This document shows, in pieces, positions 35,393 through 46,600 of a stretch of DNA of 64,000 nucleotides. The stretch covers positions 186,427,742 through 186,491,741 of the forward strand of contig CM067369.1 in the NCBI GenBank assembly GCA_034401795.1. The letters are read 5' to 3'. Origin of the DNA: Chaetoderma sp. LZ-2023a (Eukaryota; Mollusca; Caudofoveata; Chaetodermatida; Chaetodermatidae). The translations under genes and the position numbers were made by a program. How positions within the stretch are numbered: position 1 is the first letter of the stretch; each line of letters starts with the position of its first letter. Below the pieces are notes generated by a model. The model was not told the origin of the DNA. It did not search any database and saw only the letters and a list, made by a program, of their open reading frames with translations.

Positions 35393-36055
35393 ATTGCTCA
35401 TTGAAATTATTGTCTGGTGGATTGCAGCATCAGACGGCAAAACGATACGCATTCCGAGGTTTTTGAATGATCTGAAAATGATGGCGGACAAATGAAGCTA
35501 TTGCGTTATTTATTGAAATGTCAACATAATTACATGGGAAATAATGTAATACTAGACATAATATATTCGTCCATTTAAATACCATGACAACTGCCTCTGC
35601 GCAATTACCGCGTGTGCTTTAGTATGTGTAATGGGGCAAATGGGTTGATGAGAGATCGGAGCCAGGGTGTATACAGATGATGTATTGATGGCGACGAGAC
35701 ACTGGGACCATGACCCAATGATCAGGATCGTGCTGGTTCCCCGATTTTATTCTTTAACCCTATATGTTCGGGAACCGGTTGGTTCATAGAATCACCGGAT
35801 CATATCCCAAACTAACAGACCCACTAGGATTGGTGCTGTTTGCGGGTATGGGAAGGCGTGGAGGTTTAGACTCCGCCAATAATAATGAATGGATGAAAGC
35901 ATTTATTATTCCCCTTTGGGATATGTGCCCTTGCAGTGTTACAAACATTTTTAACAATTGCATGACGGATAACAGTTTGCTATTTTCCCTTTAATGACTA
36001 AATCTTGTCAAAAAATCAAAATATTTCCTTATTGAATGTCCGTTTGTAGGCCAAT
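35393..36055. other. Intronic, nothing recognised
   Basis: No supported coding or repeat feature. Confidence 0.4.
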
Positions 36056-36140
36056 TGAAGATTACTTTTGAAAATGTATCACTGGAATGACTGGCTCGGT
36101 TACCGAGCCAGTCATTCTCGTGATAAAGTTTCAAAAATAA
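36056..36140. mobile_element. ACTGGAATGACTGGCTCGG palindrome (copy)
   Basis: Arms cactggaatgactggctcgg and ccgagccagtcattctcgtg around ttac, extended by attacttttgaaa / tttcaaaaataat. Same family as 55403-55531 and 62519-62715. Confidence 0.75.
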
Positions 36141-36177
36141 TAAATTAGCAGAGACTATTCATTGTTATCAGCAAATA

Positions 36178-36285
36178 TTGTCATTGCATCGTTTCCATCA
36201 TCATTTTCAACATCATCATCGTCGTCGTAGTCGTAGTCGTCGCCACCGCCGCCGTCGTCGTAGTCGTCGTCGTTCAGCATTAACA
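36178..36285 (+). repeat. Degenerate GTC/ATC trinucleotide repeat
   Basis: catcatcgtcgtcgtagtcg-type triplets for about 100 bp. The Arg-rich open frame through it is an artefact. Confidence 0.85.
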
Positions 36286-36407
36286 TTGACATCGGCATCA
36301 ACAACATTTACCCCCAACTCTAATATTTTCACACACCCCCCCCCCCCAATAACGCGTCATCATCTTCTATTCATCATCATTAGCAGACCTATAGCAGACT
36401 AGTTCCA

Positions 36408-36475
36408 AAAGAATACCACTGGAAAACACAGGCACGCTCGCTCACCCAGCCAGTCATTCCAGTGGTAAATCCTTC
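36408..36475. mobile_element. Decayed ACTGGAATGA palindrome
   Basis: Left accactggaaaacacaggc, right gccagtcattccagtggt. The centre is mutated (gcacgctcgctcacc). Confidence 0.55.
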
Positions 36476-36699
36476 GTAAACTGGCCTTTTCCAAAATAAC
36501 TACAGCAATCCGAGTGAGCGCAAACGCGATAATTTCGTCAAAGAATTTTAATTCATCGACAAAAACACACACAAATCATGGAGGTAGTAATTATGATTCT
36601 ACAAGTGACACATATAATAGACGGAAACCGCGCGGCCACCAGACAGATCAAGTAAAATGTGTCTATATGCCTAATGAACACTCACGTGACAAAACCCAA

Positions 36700-37258
36700 C
36701 CGACAAAATCCCACCAGACGTAATTCCACCGGACCAAATCAATCCGGACACAATCCCACCCGGACATAATCCCACCGGACATAATCCCACCTGGACAAAA
36801 TCCCACCAGACAAAATTCCAACTGGACAAAATCCCAATGGACAAAATCCCAGATGGACAAAATCCCAATGGGAAAAATCCCACCTGTACACAATCCCGCC
36901 GGATATAATCCCACCGGACAAAATCCCACTGGACAGATTCTGTAGGGTGGGAGTTTGTCCCGGTGGGGTTATGTCCGGTGGGATTTTGACCGGGTGTGAT
37001 GATGTCTGGATGCGATTATGTCTGGGTATGATTATGTCTGGTGGGATTGTCTGGGCGTGGTTATGTCTGGTGGGACTTTCCGTGTGTGATTATGTCTGGG
37101 TGGAATTATGTCTGGGTGGATTATGTCTTGGTGGGATTTTGTCCGAGTGTGATTATGCCTGGTGGGATTATGTCTGGATGTGATTTTGTCCTGTGGTGTC
37201 ATGTCCGGTGGGATTATGTCCGGTGTGACTCTATCCGGTGGGATTTTTGTCCGGGCAC
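36700..37258. repeat. Minisatellite in giant inverted arrangement
   Basis: From about 36700 to 36940 units read CACCGGACAAAATCC. From about 36945 to 37258 the same unit reads GTGGGATTTTGTCCGG in reverse complement. The result is a roughly 550-bp imperfect inverted repeat made of about 15-18-bp units, with a short spacer near 36940. The same unit forms the array at the left edge of the window. Overlapping open frames in all directions are by-products of the repeat. Confidence 0.85.
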
Positions 37259-37308
37259 CCATGCGATATGGTCGGTTAATTAGAGATATTCTATTTACCA
37301 TTCAAGTA

Positions 37309-37632
37309 TCTGACATCATAATCAAATACATTGCGCGTTTGTTGAGGTCACAATCAAAATGATGTTTATAACTCCGTCACGTAAATCAAAATTCCATCAC
37401 GAAAGTGTACGAAGTCAATGTCTTTGATGAATTTACAATTTAGTCAACATACCGCTGAACATTTTTGAAGCCAACTTGACAGGGAGCTGTTGCTGCCCAG
37501 CATCCAGTCAAATTATTTCAAAATATTCCAACACGGGAATTCAGGTTTCAATGTTTTAAATCGATTCCATCACGTGGGAGAACTGGATGGGCTTTGCTAG
37601 AAATGGGCGGGCATTGTTAGAAATCGATCCCT
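37309..37632 (+). mobile_element. Palindrome-centred MITE, family 2 (copy 3)
   Basis: Starts tgacatcataatcaaatac, has a worn hairpin at about 37450-37530, then ctagaaatgggcgggcattg, and ends gaaatcgatccctctc. Confidence 0.65.
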
Positions 37633-38130
37633 CTCAGTATTTAAGTCAGATGATGTTTGAGCCTGCCTATACGTATTGGCGCTTCAAGCAATCATATCCA
37701 AACAGTCACCAGGTTGTGGTCCCCAAAGTAAAATTTAGACATATCTAAATGTGTAATAATTATAATGAAGCATTAAAAAAACCGGTTGATATTATAATAT
37801 AGATAGAATTCTACAATTAATTTCGTAAAATAAAAACCTCCAGGCAAGCAATTCCGTTACCCATAAATATGGTGTTGTTTATTCCCGCGATATAATTAGC
37901 CAATAGACAAGACATAACGATTAACAACTCAATCTGTTTACATTTCATAGACGCTTTTTCTATCAGTACCAACATAACCTGGGTATTTTTCGTGCATGTC
38001 AAGAAACGGTGTGTTTCTCCCTGCTTCAATCTGATTGAGTAGCGCAGTACTTAGCGTGATTAGCGTGGGTGTGACTCAGATATCTGCTCGTGCACCTATC
38101 ATGCGGGAACGTGCCGACATTGGTTCCAGA
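37633..38130. other. Intronic, nothing recognised
   Basis: No recognised feature. The minus frame at 37817-38029 lacks motifs. Confidence 0.4.
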
Positions 38131-38868
38131 GAGCCGATAGAGGGATTAATTTCAAGCTATGCCCCGCCCATTTCTAGCTGAGCTCCGCCCACTTTGTTCG
38201 CGTGCTTGAATCGATCTTAACACTTGGAACTATGAATTCCCAGAATTTCAATTTTCAAAATATCTCTAGAATAAGCTGTTGCACATTCTGAAACATGCTT
38301 CAGTACAGTTATTGCTGGATGCGTATTAAATTATGAATTCACCAAAGACGTACAGGAATCCAGTTCTAACTATGTCCCGCCCATCTTTAGCCAAGCTCCA
38401 CCCGTGTTGGGATCGATTGATCCCTGAACTCCCTGACTATCAATTTCCAGAAGACTATACAGGTACGCCGTTAAATATTGGGCGCTGTTGCTGCTTATGG
38501 AAGCAACAGCACCCACTTAAATTAGTTTCAAAATATTCAACAGGATGTTTATTAAATAGTAAATAAATACAATTCTTACAACAATGCTTAGTCCGTCATC
38601 AACTAAGCGCCCGTGACGAACTTATCTACATCATTCATAATTAAATTGATTATGACGTCATCCTACTCGTCACTTAGTTGATTATGGCGTCATATGATTT
38701 ATAGATAAACTGGAAAGGTCCATTCAGACACGTCTTCTGTGACGGATTTTGTCACCCTCTTGGTGGGCCTACGTCATTTTGATTATGACGGCAGCTAACA
38801 AGTGACGTATTTGATTATGACGTCAGATACTTGAGTGACAGATTGAATCCTTCCATTTGAAAACAAGA
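38131..38868 (-). mobile_element. MITE family 2 with a family-1 MITE nested inside
   Basis: The outer family-2 element starts gagggattaatttcaagc (38131) and ends gacagattgaatccttcc (about 38856). A complete inner family-1 element runs from about 38357 (aatccagttctaactatg) to about 38725 (ggataaactggaaaggtcc), with the hairpin at about 38470-38545. The outer sequence resumes with 'gtgacgtatttgattatgac'. The inner copy is therefore younger than the outer one. Confidence 0.7.
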
Positions 38869-38984
38869 TACAAGTACGAACAGAGGTTGCAGACCATAGA
38901 TATCGTATAAGTTGGCGAGATCACCAATGACCCTCTCAAAAGCGCCATTTCAGAGTTCCGTATTTTCTTACCGATCTCGTTTAT

Positions 38985-40340
38985 AGATCTCGGAGATGGG
39001 GATAAGTGGTACCTTGACGGGTCTGAATTAGAAATAGTGAAACATTTTAAATACTTAGGAATTTTATTTAGTACCACAGGTTCCTTTATGGAGGCTCAGA
39101 GAACTTTAGAGGATCATGGGCAAAAGGCTGTATTTTCATTACAACAATCATGTAGCAAGTGTGTAGGGTTAAAGCCAGATCATTACTGTAAACTGTTTGA
39201 CAAACTGGTGACACCAATTTTATCTTATGGTAGTGAGGTATGGGGGTTCCACCGAGGTTACGAAGTCGAAAAGTGTCATCTTAGGTTTTGTAAACAGATT
39301 TTAAAAGTAAAGCAAAGTACCCCAAATTGTATTATATATGGGGAGTTGGGGAGGGTGCCTCTGTACCTGATGAGAGAAGTAAGAATTTTAAAATATTGGT
39401 TCAAGATCCTGGAATCTGACGATCACAAATTAGTAAAATGTCTGTATAAAGCAATGTATAATGACTGGTTTAATAATAATTACTGTAATAACTGGGTCAG
39501 AAAACTTCGAGATTTGTTATGTACTCGCGGATTTAATTATGTATGGGAAACGCAAGGCGAGGATCTTTTTATTATTCTGTACAAGGGCTATGGATAATTT
39601 CACCCAAGAATGGAAGGGGCAATTAGAAAATAGAAGTAAATGTAGGTTATATAAACATATTTCGCTGGATTTATCATATAAACATTATTTAGACAAAGTT
39701 AGAATTGCCAAACACAGACAGGCGTTGTGCCAGCTTCGAACGGGTTCGCATAAGTTACATGTAGAAACGGGTCGATGGCATAAGCCTTTAGCAACACCGT
39801 TGATTGAGAGAATATGCTTCTCATGCGACGATCTGGAAGACGAGTACCATTTTATTTTAGTTTGCCCACTATATCAAGAACACCGAAAGAAAAGTATAAA
39901 ACCCTACTATTGGAAACACCCAAGTGTTTATAAATTGACCGAATTATTAATTTCCACAAATGATCAGGTTCTGAAGGGACTCGCGGCATTTACTTACAAC
40001 GCATTTTTGAAGCGGGCTGAACTCGTAGAATGAGTGTTTCCTCAGCAAGACACCGTAGTCTCTCTAAATTATATACATAATGGTGCTCGGTAATAGGTTG
40101 ATTGCGCAATTTTGGTGAAAATCTTACATTTTAGGAAGCAGTCATCGGAAACTGTCAAAACACATTTGCACATTTATCAAACTTTGCTACAAGAAGTATG
40201 TGGTCGTAAGCTCTCAAATAGGTTCACAATCAACGTTGTTCGGTAAGTATCTTGCTATGCTGAATCTGAGGGTCCTATGTCCCGGGTGAGCGTTAGGCCA
40301 TTTGTTTTATCCTAGATATGATATGATATGATATTTTTTA
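38985..40340 (+). mobile_element. 5'-truncated LINE, 3' end
   Basis: The 3' portion of a non-LTR retrotransposon. Translation from about 38994 reads 'DGDKWYLDGSELEIVKHFKY' into 'LGILFSTTGSF', then 'LFDKLVTPILSYGSEVWGFH' and 'GELGRVPLYLMR' (the post-RT region). A frameshift near 39.59 kb leads to a second frame with 'QALCQLRTGSHKLHVETGRW' and a Cys-His end 'CFSCDDLEDEYHFILVCPLY'. This ends at the stop at 40031-40033. The RT catalytic part and everything upstream are missing. A 3' UTR of about 280 bp ends in a short (gatat)n tail (40314-40334). The clade is uncertain (CR1/L2/Rex-like). Confidence 0.75.
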
Positions 40341-40405
40341 GCATTTTTGCCGGTTTAGGCAAATCATCATAAATTACGCGAGACAATCAATACAACTTAC
40401 AGTAA

Positions 40406-40762
40406 TTAAAGGTGCATGCTCGCGCCAGAATGCTTGAGAATGGAATTGTTGAGATTATGTGCTTTTGGGGGCTTGGATTGTGTGCCTCGATGTAGTGGGG
40501 CGGGGTGAGTCATGGCGCATGATGATTTGATTCCATATAAATAAATTTCGTAAGGTTAGTTGTGAATTTGGATGGGAGACTCGTGCCTCTAATTCAATTT
40601 GGCAGCTTAAAGAAATTATATTAATTAATATGCGTGGTCAAGTCATCACGTGCTGGGATTTATTTCGTTTCATTGCATCTGGGTGCGCAGTTTAGGCCTC
40701 TAGGAGCATGTCGTTTTAGCAGTTTTATTTTCGGGCATTCAGCTGTGGATATGCACCTTTAA
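40406..40762. mobile_element. TTAAAGGTGCAT-type MITE (copy 3)
   Basis: Left ttaaaggtgcatgctcgc, right gctgtggatatgcacctttaa, so the inverted termini are intact. The interior has gggctt(g)gattgtg and tttatttcgtttcattgcat. The largest of three copies, and the (CACG)n repeat starts right after it. Confidence 0.7.
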
Positions 40763-40766
40763 GATC

Positions 40767-40872
<106 letters not shown>

Positions 40873-40885
40873 TATTTATATAAAA

Positions 40886-41342
40886 TGGACCCTTCCAAGT
40901 ATATCCCTTGATCATATGACATCATAATCAACTACGTGATCTGTAAGATGACGTCACAATCATGACGCCATGAATGCCTCGATATAGTCAGTCTTAAACG
41001 ATTAATAGTCTGACACGTACGAATTCACCTTTCCAAAGTATCCATTCATCATCTGACCTAGTATGACGTCATAATCAGTTCCGCGCGTGTATGATGACGT
41101 CACAATCATTACGTCACAAAGGGTTCCATATAGACAGTCATCAAATCTCAAAGAGTCTGACACGTTGTATAAATTGTATGTCTTTGTAATTCTTTGCTAT
41201 TTAATAGACATGCTGTTGGATGATTTGAGGCTGGTTTGACTGGGCGCTGTTGCTGCCTTAGGCAGCACCGGCGCCCAGGCAACTTAGCCTCAAGATACCC
41301 AACAGCTCATCTGTATAGCTTTCTGGAAATCGATAATCAGGC
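40886..41342 (+). mobile_element. Two joined MITE family-1 copies (10 and 11), truncated
   Basis: 40886-41026 is a left part (atggacccttccaagtatat … gacacgtacgaattca). At 41027 a second copy starts cacctttccaaagtatcc. It carries a hairpin with C/G-rich changes (about 41209-41306) and stops at about 41342, before the usual right third. Confidence 0.7.
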
Positions 41343-41819
41343 ATAATCTATTGTATAGTGTACATATTTCGACTTTAGGGATAATCAATGCATTTATTAA
41401 TTTATTGTTTATGAACGTATATAATAGCTGACCGTCATTGTAGGCGTATACTCTGTACACTCAAGGGCCTATGGCCTAATGCGGAATCAATAAATCAAAT
41501 CAATATATGAGAATATCATATTACTAACACAATCTTATTTTGGTTGCAAATTCCATTTCTTAGTCGAATAAATTGTCAGATTAGTACATCCAACCAAATG
41601 TTATTTACGATACAAATATATAAATTCATGTCCCGAGTGTCTGTTTGCCAATTAATAACCATTATGCTTCTGTAGAGAGTACGCGGCAAAATTTATGTCC
41701 CGTCTTTCCTCTGATTAATAAAAGATATTAAAGACCCTTCATTATGTATGGTGGCACAGTTTTATAGACCGTGGTGGTTTGACCGGGCAAGTAGCCAGAA
41801 GAATGAGAAGAGCACTGAG
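41343..41819. other. Intronic, nothing recognised
   Basis: AT-rich flank to the left of the nested retroelement complex. Confidence 0.4.
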
Positions 41820-41967
41820 AAACGTCACGATCTACTGATAGTTGTTGACACAGTCTACAGTGGAACTCGTACTTGGGGCTCGCTGATGGTCGTCCGCTTG
41901 GTCTGGTGGTCGCAAGATCATCGAACCTGGGGCATGGCGCGCCATTGTGGCGTTCAGCGGACGTGGC

Positions 41968-41980
41968 GGGACGTCCGATG
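41968..41980 (+). repeat. Left target-site duplication of the I/Nimb-like LINE
   Basis: gggacgtccgatg, identical to 50889-50901. The two lie immediately outside the outer edges of the 8.9-kb element, which shows that it entered as one unit. Confidence 0.85.
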
Positions 41981-42007
41981 TGTGTGTGTGTGTTGTGTGT
42001 GTGTGTG
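41981..42007 (-). repeat. (CA)n 3' tail of the LINE
   Basis: tgtgtg/ttgtgtg run on the + strand, so (CA)n on the element strand. Shorter versions end the other two copies of the terminal repeat (50106-50114 and 51114-51121), which marks this side as the 3' end. Confidence 0.75.
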
Positions 42008-42777
42008 TTGTAATATTTGAGGCGTTTATATGCTAGTTCCCAATGCTAGGGTCTAGACTCACGCCTGGCCTTTATGGTTTCTGTTGAATTCTTGTGAATT
42101 CTTGTGACGTCGGTTTGTGCATTAGCTTGTGTCTCTCTCTGTGTGTATGTGTGTGTTGATCGTTGTCTCTCGATTTTGTCTCATGTTGCTGTTCTTTTCC
42201 ATGGCTTTTTTTGTTGCTCCTCATGCTTGGGCGTGTGTAATGGGGATGGCCTAACCTGGACCTAACAGGGGTGGGTAAGGGATGGGGTAGGTGTTGGGTC
42301 GGGGGAGGTGTGTACGGTCTTATGACCTGATGCACCCAAGGGGGGGGCTTTAGGTCAGAGACCTCCCGGCCCCTTTGGGGGGAGTGGGGAGGTTGGGGTG
42401 TGGGGTCTTTCGGGTCCTGGGACCCATTTGGTCTTCTGGCCATCATCCGAGCAGGCACCAGCGCGCACTTGTTTGATTTTGATTGGTTAGGTAGCCCGTA
42501 TGGTGACTGTGACCGTCCGAGGACGAACTCGGTCAGTCATCCGGGTTACATCCCTCCATAGTCCCCTCGAAAATTCCGAAAGATTCTAATTCTAGCAATT
42601 TGGTTTTGGTTTTGTAATCCGTATGTTGCGTGGTTCCATCCGAGGAGGGATCCATTCAGCATCCGGTTTACTTTGACTATGCCGAAATTTCTTGCCTACC
42701 TAACCCTAGCTCACGTTCACACAGTGATGGGCACTGTGTGACGGGACCTCAGTTTAAAGTCCCATCCGAGAAGACTG
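42008..42777 (-). repeat. Terminal repeat A (3' side of LINE)
   Basis: About 770 bp from ttgtaatatttgaggcg to ccgagaagactg on the + strand. Differs from B and C by only a few substitutions (for example gactgtgaccg here, gactgtgtccg in B and C) and homopolymer lengths. On the element strand it starts CAGTCTTCTCGG. It is followed inward by 3' UTR sequence. Confidence 0.9.
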
Positions 42778-43697
42778 AGCAAGTGGGGCCAAGTACATTG
42801 CTTAAGCGTACTCCAGCAGCTTGCTGTGCCCAGAGTTGTCCGTCAGTCTGTCCATTTGTTGATTGGTTCGTCAGTCTGTTCGACAGACAAGCATACCTGC
42901 CTACGGGCCACGAAAGAGATGGACACACGTCCATATCCCTCGCGGTCCGCCGCCAGGCCGGCCCATCTGTTGTTCTGTTGTCCATTCCAGTCCTCCATCT
43001 GTCTTTCTGCCCGTCTGTCATTGTTGTTTTCGTTGCTGCATTTTTGCTCCAGCTCCAGCTCTGGCTCTGAAAGAAATGACATTACAGATAACATACTTTA
43101 AAGGCCATGCAACACAGCAAATCATTCGCTTACACATATTTCCCCTCGGACCTGACACCTCATGCGCCTAGGGGAAAAAGTGCGAAGCGATTCCCCTCGG
43201 ACCTGACACCTCATGCGCCTAGGGGAAGTGATTTGCGTTTCTCCTCGAACATGACACCTCACGAGGGTGGTGAGGCAGTAAATGCTGCAGTGACCAGGGG
43301 TCGGTTGTGGGGTGGCAGTATGCCGCAATAGCCGTAGAGGTCGATGGTGGGAAGGCACTAAATGCCGCAGTAGAGGCCGGGGATTGGAAGGCAGTAAGTG
43401 CCGCAGGACAGGCCGGGGTCGTAGAGGCCGCAGAAGAGTGCTTCTTGCGCCGTCTCACGTGTTTGCTTTTTTGACATCAGAGCTAACATGCTGTATAGGT
43501 CATGCAGACTGCAAATCGTTCGCTTACACGTATTTCCCCTCGGACCTGACACCTCATGCGCCTAGGGGAAAAAGTGTGATGCGATTCCCCTCGGACCTGA
43601 CACCTCATGCGCCTAGGGGAGTGATTTGCGTTTCGGACCTGACACCTCCCGAGGGTTGTCTCGGTCTGTGTCTTGGGCTAATCAGAATGTGTTCTGA
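42778..43697 (-). other. 3' UTR of the LINE with repeated 33-bp modules
   Basis: Four near-identical 33-bp modules, each beginning cccctcggacctgacacctc and ending gcgcctagggg, lie at 43142-43174, 43193-43225, 43536-43568 and 43587-43619. They sit in pairs within two ~140-bp direct repeats (43104-43240 and 43497-43645), and partial modules follow each pair. The ends CCCCTCGG/CCTAGGGG are inverted. Frames crossing this region on the + strand are not genes. Confidence 0.75.
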
Positions 43698-46600
43698 TTA
43701 TGTGATGTGTTTGTCCGATGCAAGCACGAACTTGATTAATTCGTGGTTGATCTGTCGGTCACGCATCGCTATAATGTCTTCTATAGGGTCAAGATTGAAG
43801 TGTCCCTTTCTCAGCGTATTGATGAGTTCCTTTCTAATGTCTGCATATTCAGTGCACCGTAGGAAGAAGTGGTCTAGAGTTTCAGTCTCCTTGCAGGCCT
43901 CACATTGGTCTGTGTCTGACAGGTTGAGTTTTTTTCGTGTCTGGTTAACGCTGATCCGACCCATTCTGATGTGGCGTAATACAATGTCGCCTTGGCGTCC
44001 TGGGATGTGGTTTTGGTATTTGCGTTTGACTGCAGGGACGACTCTGTACAGGGATCTGCCGGTTGTGCTTTCGTCCCATTGTCTTTGCCATTTGCTGTTG
44101 ATGTGGCTTTTGACCAGGGCATTCGCTTCGGACTTTGAGAGTCCTATGCTGGTCATAGTTCCATCTTTGAGCGCTTGCTTGGCTGCCTCGTCTGCCTGTT
44201 CATTGCCTTTAATGTCAACATGGCTTGGGACCCAGTCGATGTCCACGGTGTTGTTGTCAGTCACCACAGTTGCATACAGCTGCCGGATTTCCTTGATTAG
44301 GTTGTCCCTGCTCTTGCTGCTGCTAGATTTGAAGCTCTTCACTGAGCTTAGTGAGTCTGTGAGTATAACGTATTTGCCTGGATTTGCTGTTTTAATCCAT
44401 TCTAGAGCCTTTTTAATTGCCACCAGTTCGGCTGTGAATATAGACAGGTGATTCGGAAGCTTGTACTTGAGGACTTCTTCCTGGTCGCCTATGACTACTC
44501 CTGCTCCGCATTCGCCAGAGTAGGGCATTTTGGAGGCGTCGGTATAGATTTTCCTGTGCTCCTTCCATCTGTTGTCAATGTTTTCCAGAGCGTAGCTCTT
44601 GATTAGCGCTGGTGGGTCTTTCTTGCTTATCTGTGAGGATAGGCTGTCATGCGCCTTGATCTGCGGAAGTAGCCATGGCGGGTCAGGAGCCGGCCTTGAG
44701 CTTTCTATTTCGACGTTTACCAGTTCAGTGGCACTGACGAGCTCTGTCATTAACAGGCCTGGTGGTTTGGTCTTTTTGGTCATTTTGGGCAGCACCTTGT
44801 GTCTTAGGTGCTCCTTGCATGGAAGACATACCTCCCTGGTAGGGTGGGTGGGTGCAGAGCTTTGTAGGTATGTCCAGAATTTGAGAAGCCGTTCCTCTCT
44901 TCGCAGATCTAATGGGATTTCTCCACACTCTACGTTGATTGCATCTCGAGGGCTACTCTGTGAGGCACCACAGCAAATGCGCAGGCATTTTGTTTGGAGA
45001 GTGTCAATGGTTTCTAACAGTGACTTTCTCGTTGTGGCATATGCTTCGCATCCATAGTCTATCCTTGACAGGATTAGGCCGCGGTATAGCATAAGCATGC
45101 TCGGCAGGTCTGCACCCCAGGTGTGCTTTGTTAATGAGCGAAGGAGATTTAATTGCTTGAAGCATCTCTCCCTCAGACTCTTGATGTGGGGGTTCCACGT
45201 GAGCTTTCTGTCAAATGTTAGTCCCAGGAATTTGGCTTCAGCACATGTCTTGACTTTCTGACCATTGAGGTACAGATTTGCATCATGGTTTATGTATTTA
45301 ACATTGGTAAAATTGATTTGAACTGTTTTTTCCGCAGACAGTTTGAAGCCATTTTTTTTGCACCACCGTGAGACTATGTCCAGAACTTTCTGCATGGTCT
45401 TACGTGCACGGTCTATCTTCGCATATTTGTTCCACAATGCTGTGTCATCAGCGAAGATAGACCCGCCTATTGCGTTGGGACCCAGTGCATGGTCTTTTTC
45501 AATGTCTTTGGGTAGATCACTCATCATGATATTGAACAGTAGGGGGCTTATTACGCCACCCTGCGGGGTGCCGTTTTCCAATGTTTGTTCCCTAGACATT
45601 TGCCCATTAACGCGGACGCTAATCCTTCTGTTATCGAGAAAATCTCGTATCCAGAATAGGATGCGGCCACGGTAGCCAAAGTCATAGAGTTTTTTTAGGA
45701 CTCCGTTTCGCCACATCATATCAAAGGCTTTCTCAACGTCTAGGAAAACTCCTATTGTTGTGTTTCCTCTTCCGGCATCTAGGGCTTTCTTGGCTGCCTC
45801 CGTCAGTCTGACTAGGTGGTCCGTAGTGCGTCTGCCCTTTCTGAAGCCACTCTGCCAAGGGTGGAGTAGACCGTTGTGTTCGAACTCATGTTCTAGTCGG
45901 TTTTTGATCATCCTCTCCATGACTTTGCAGAGACAGCTCGTCAGGGAGATTGGCCGATATGATCTTGGGTCAGTTTTGTCCTTCCCTTGTTTTGGGATAG
46001 GAACCACGATCCCCGTTTTCCATACTGATGGCATTTTTCCAGAGCTCCATACAAGGTTGTAGAGATTGAGTAGCATTTGATTACCCTCCTCTGGCATATT
46101 ACGAAGCATGTCGTATTTCAGGCCATCCTCACCTGGTGAGGAGCTTTTGCCTCTGCCAAGGGCTTGCTCAAGCTCCATTCTGTTGAAGGTTTTGTTGATG
46201 TCTCGGTTGTTAGGATCTTCGCATTTCCCTGAGCTGAACAGGTGATTGATATGCTCATCAACCTTTGTTTTGGTAGCTACAAAGTCAGGGTCATGGTTAT
46301 CACTGCTACTGGTTGCAATGAAGACTGTGGCAAGCACTTCAGCTTTTTCCTTGTCGTTGGCGTGCTTTACCCCATTTGCTATGAGGGTGGGTAAGGGGTT
46401 TTTGGATTTGGTTTTTTCGCTGGCAATAGCTTTTGCTTTGCGCCATATTTGGCTCGAGGGTGTGAACCGAGTGATTTCAGAGCAGTATTGTCGCCAGTGA
46501 TCGCGTTTTGCCTTTTTGATGGTTCTTGTTACCTTGGCCTGTAGTCTCTTGTGCTCGACTAGGCGTTCAATGCTGAAGTTTCTCTTTAGTCTATTCCAGG

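Noticed and set aside
36178..36402. Arg/His-rich protein
   Set aside because: Translation of GTC/ATC triplet repeats, with no splice or conservation support.
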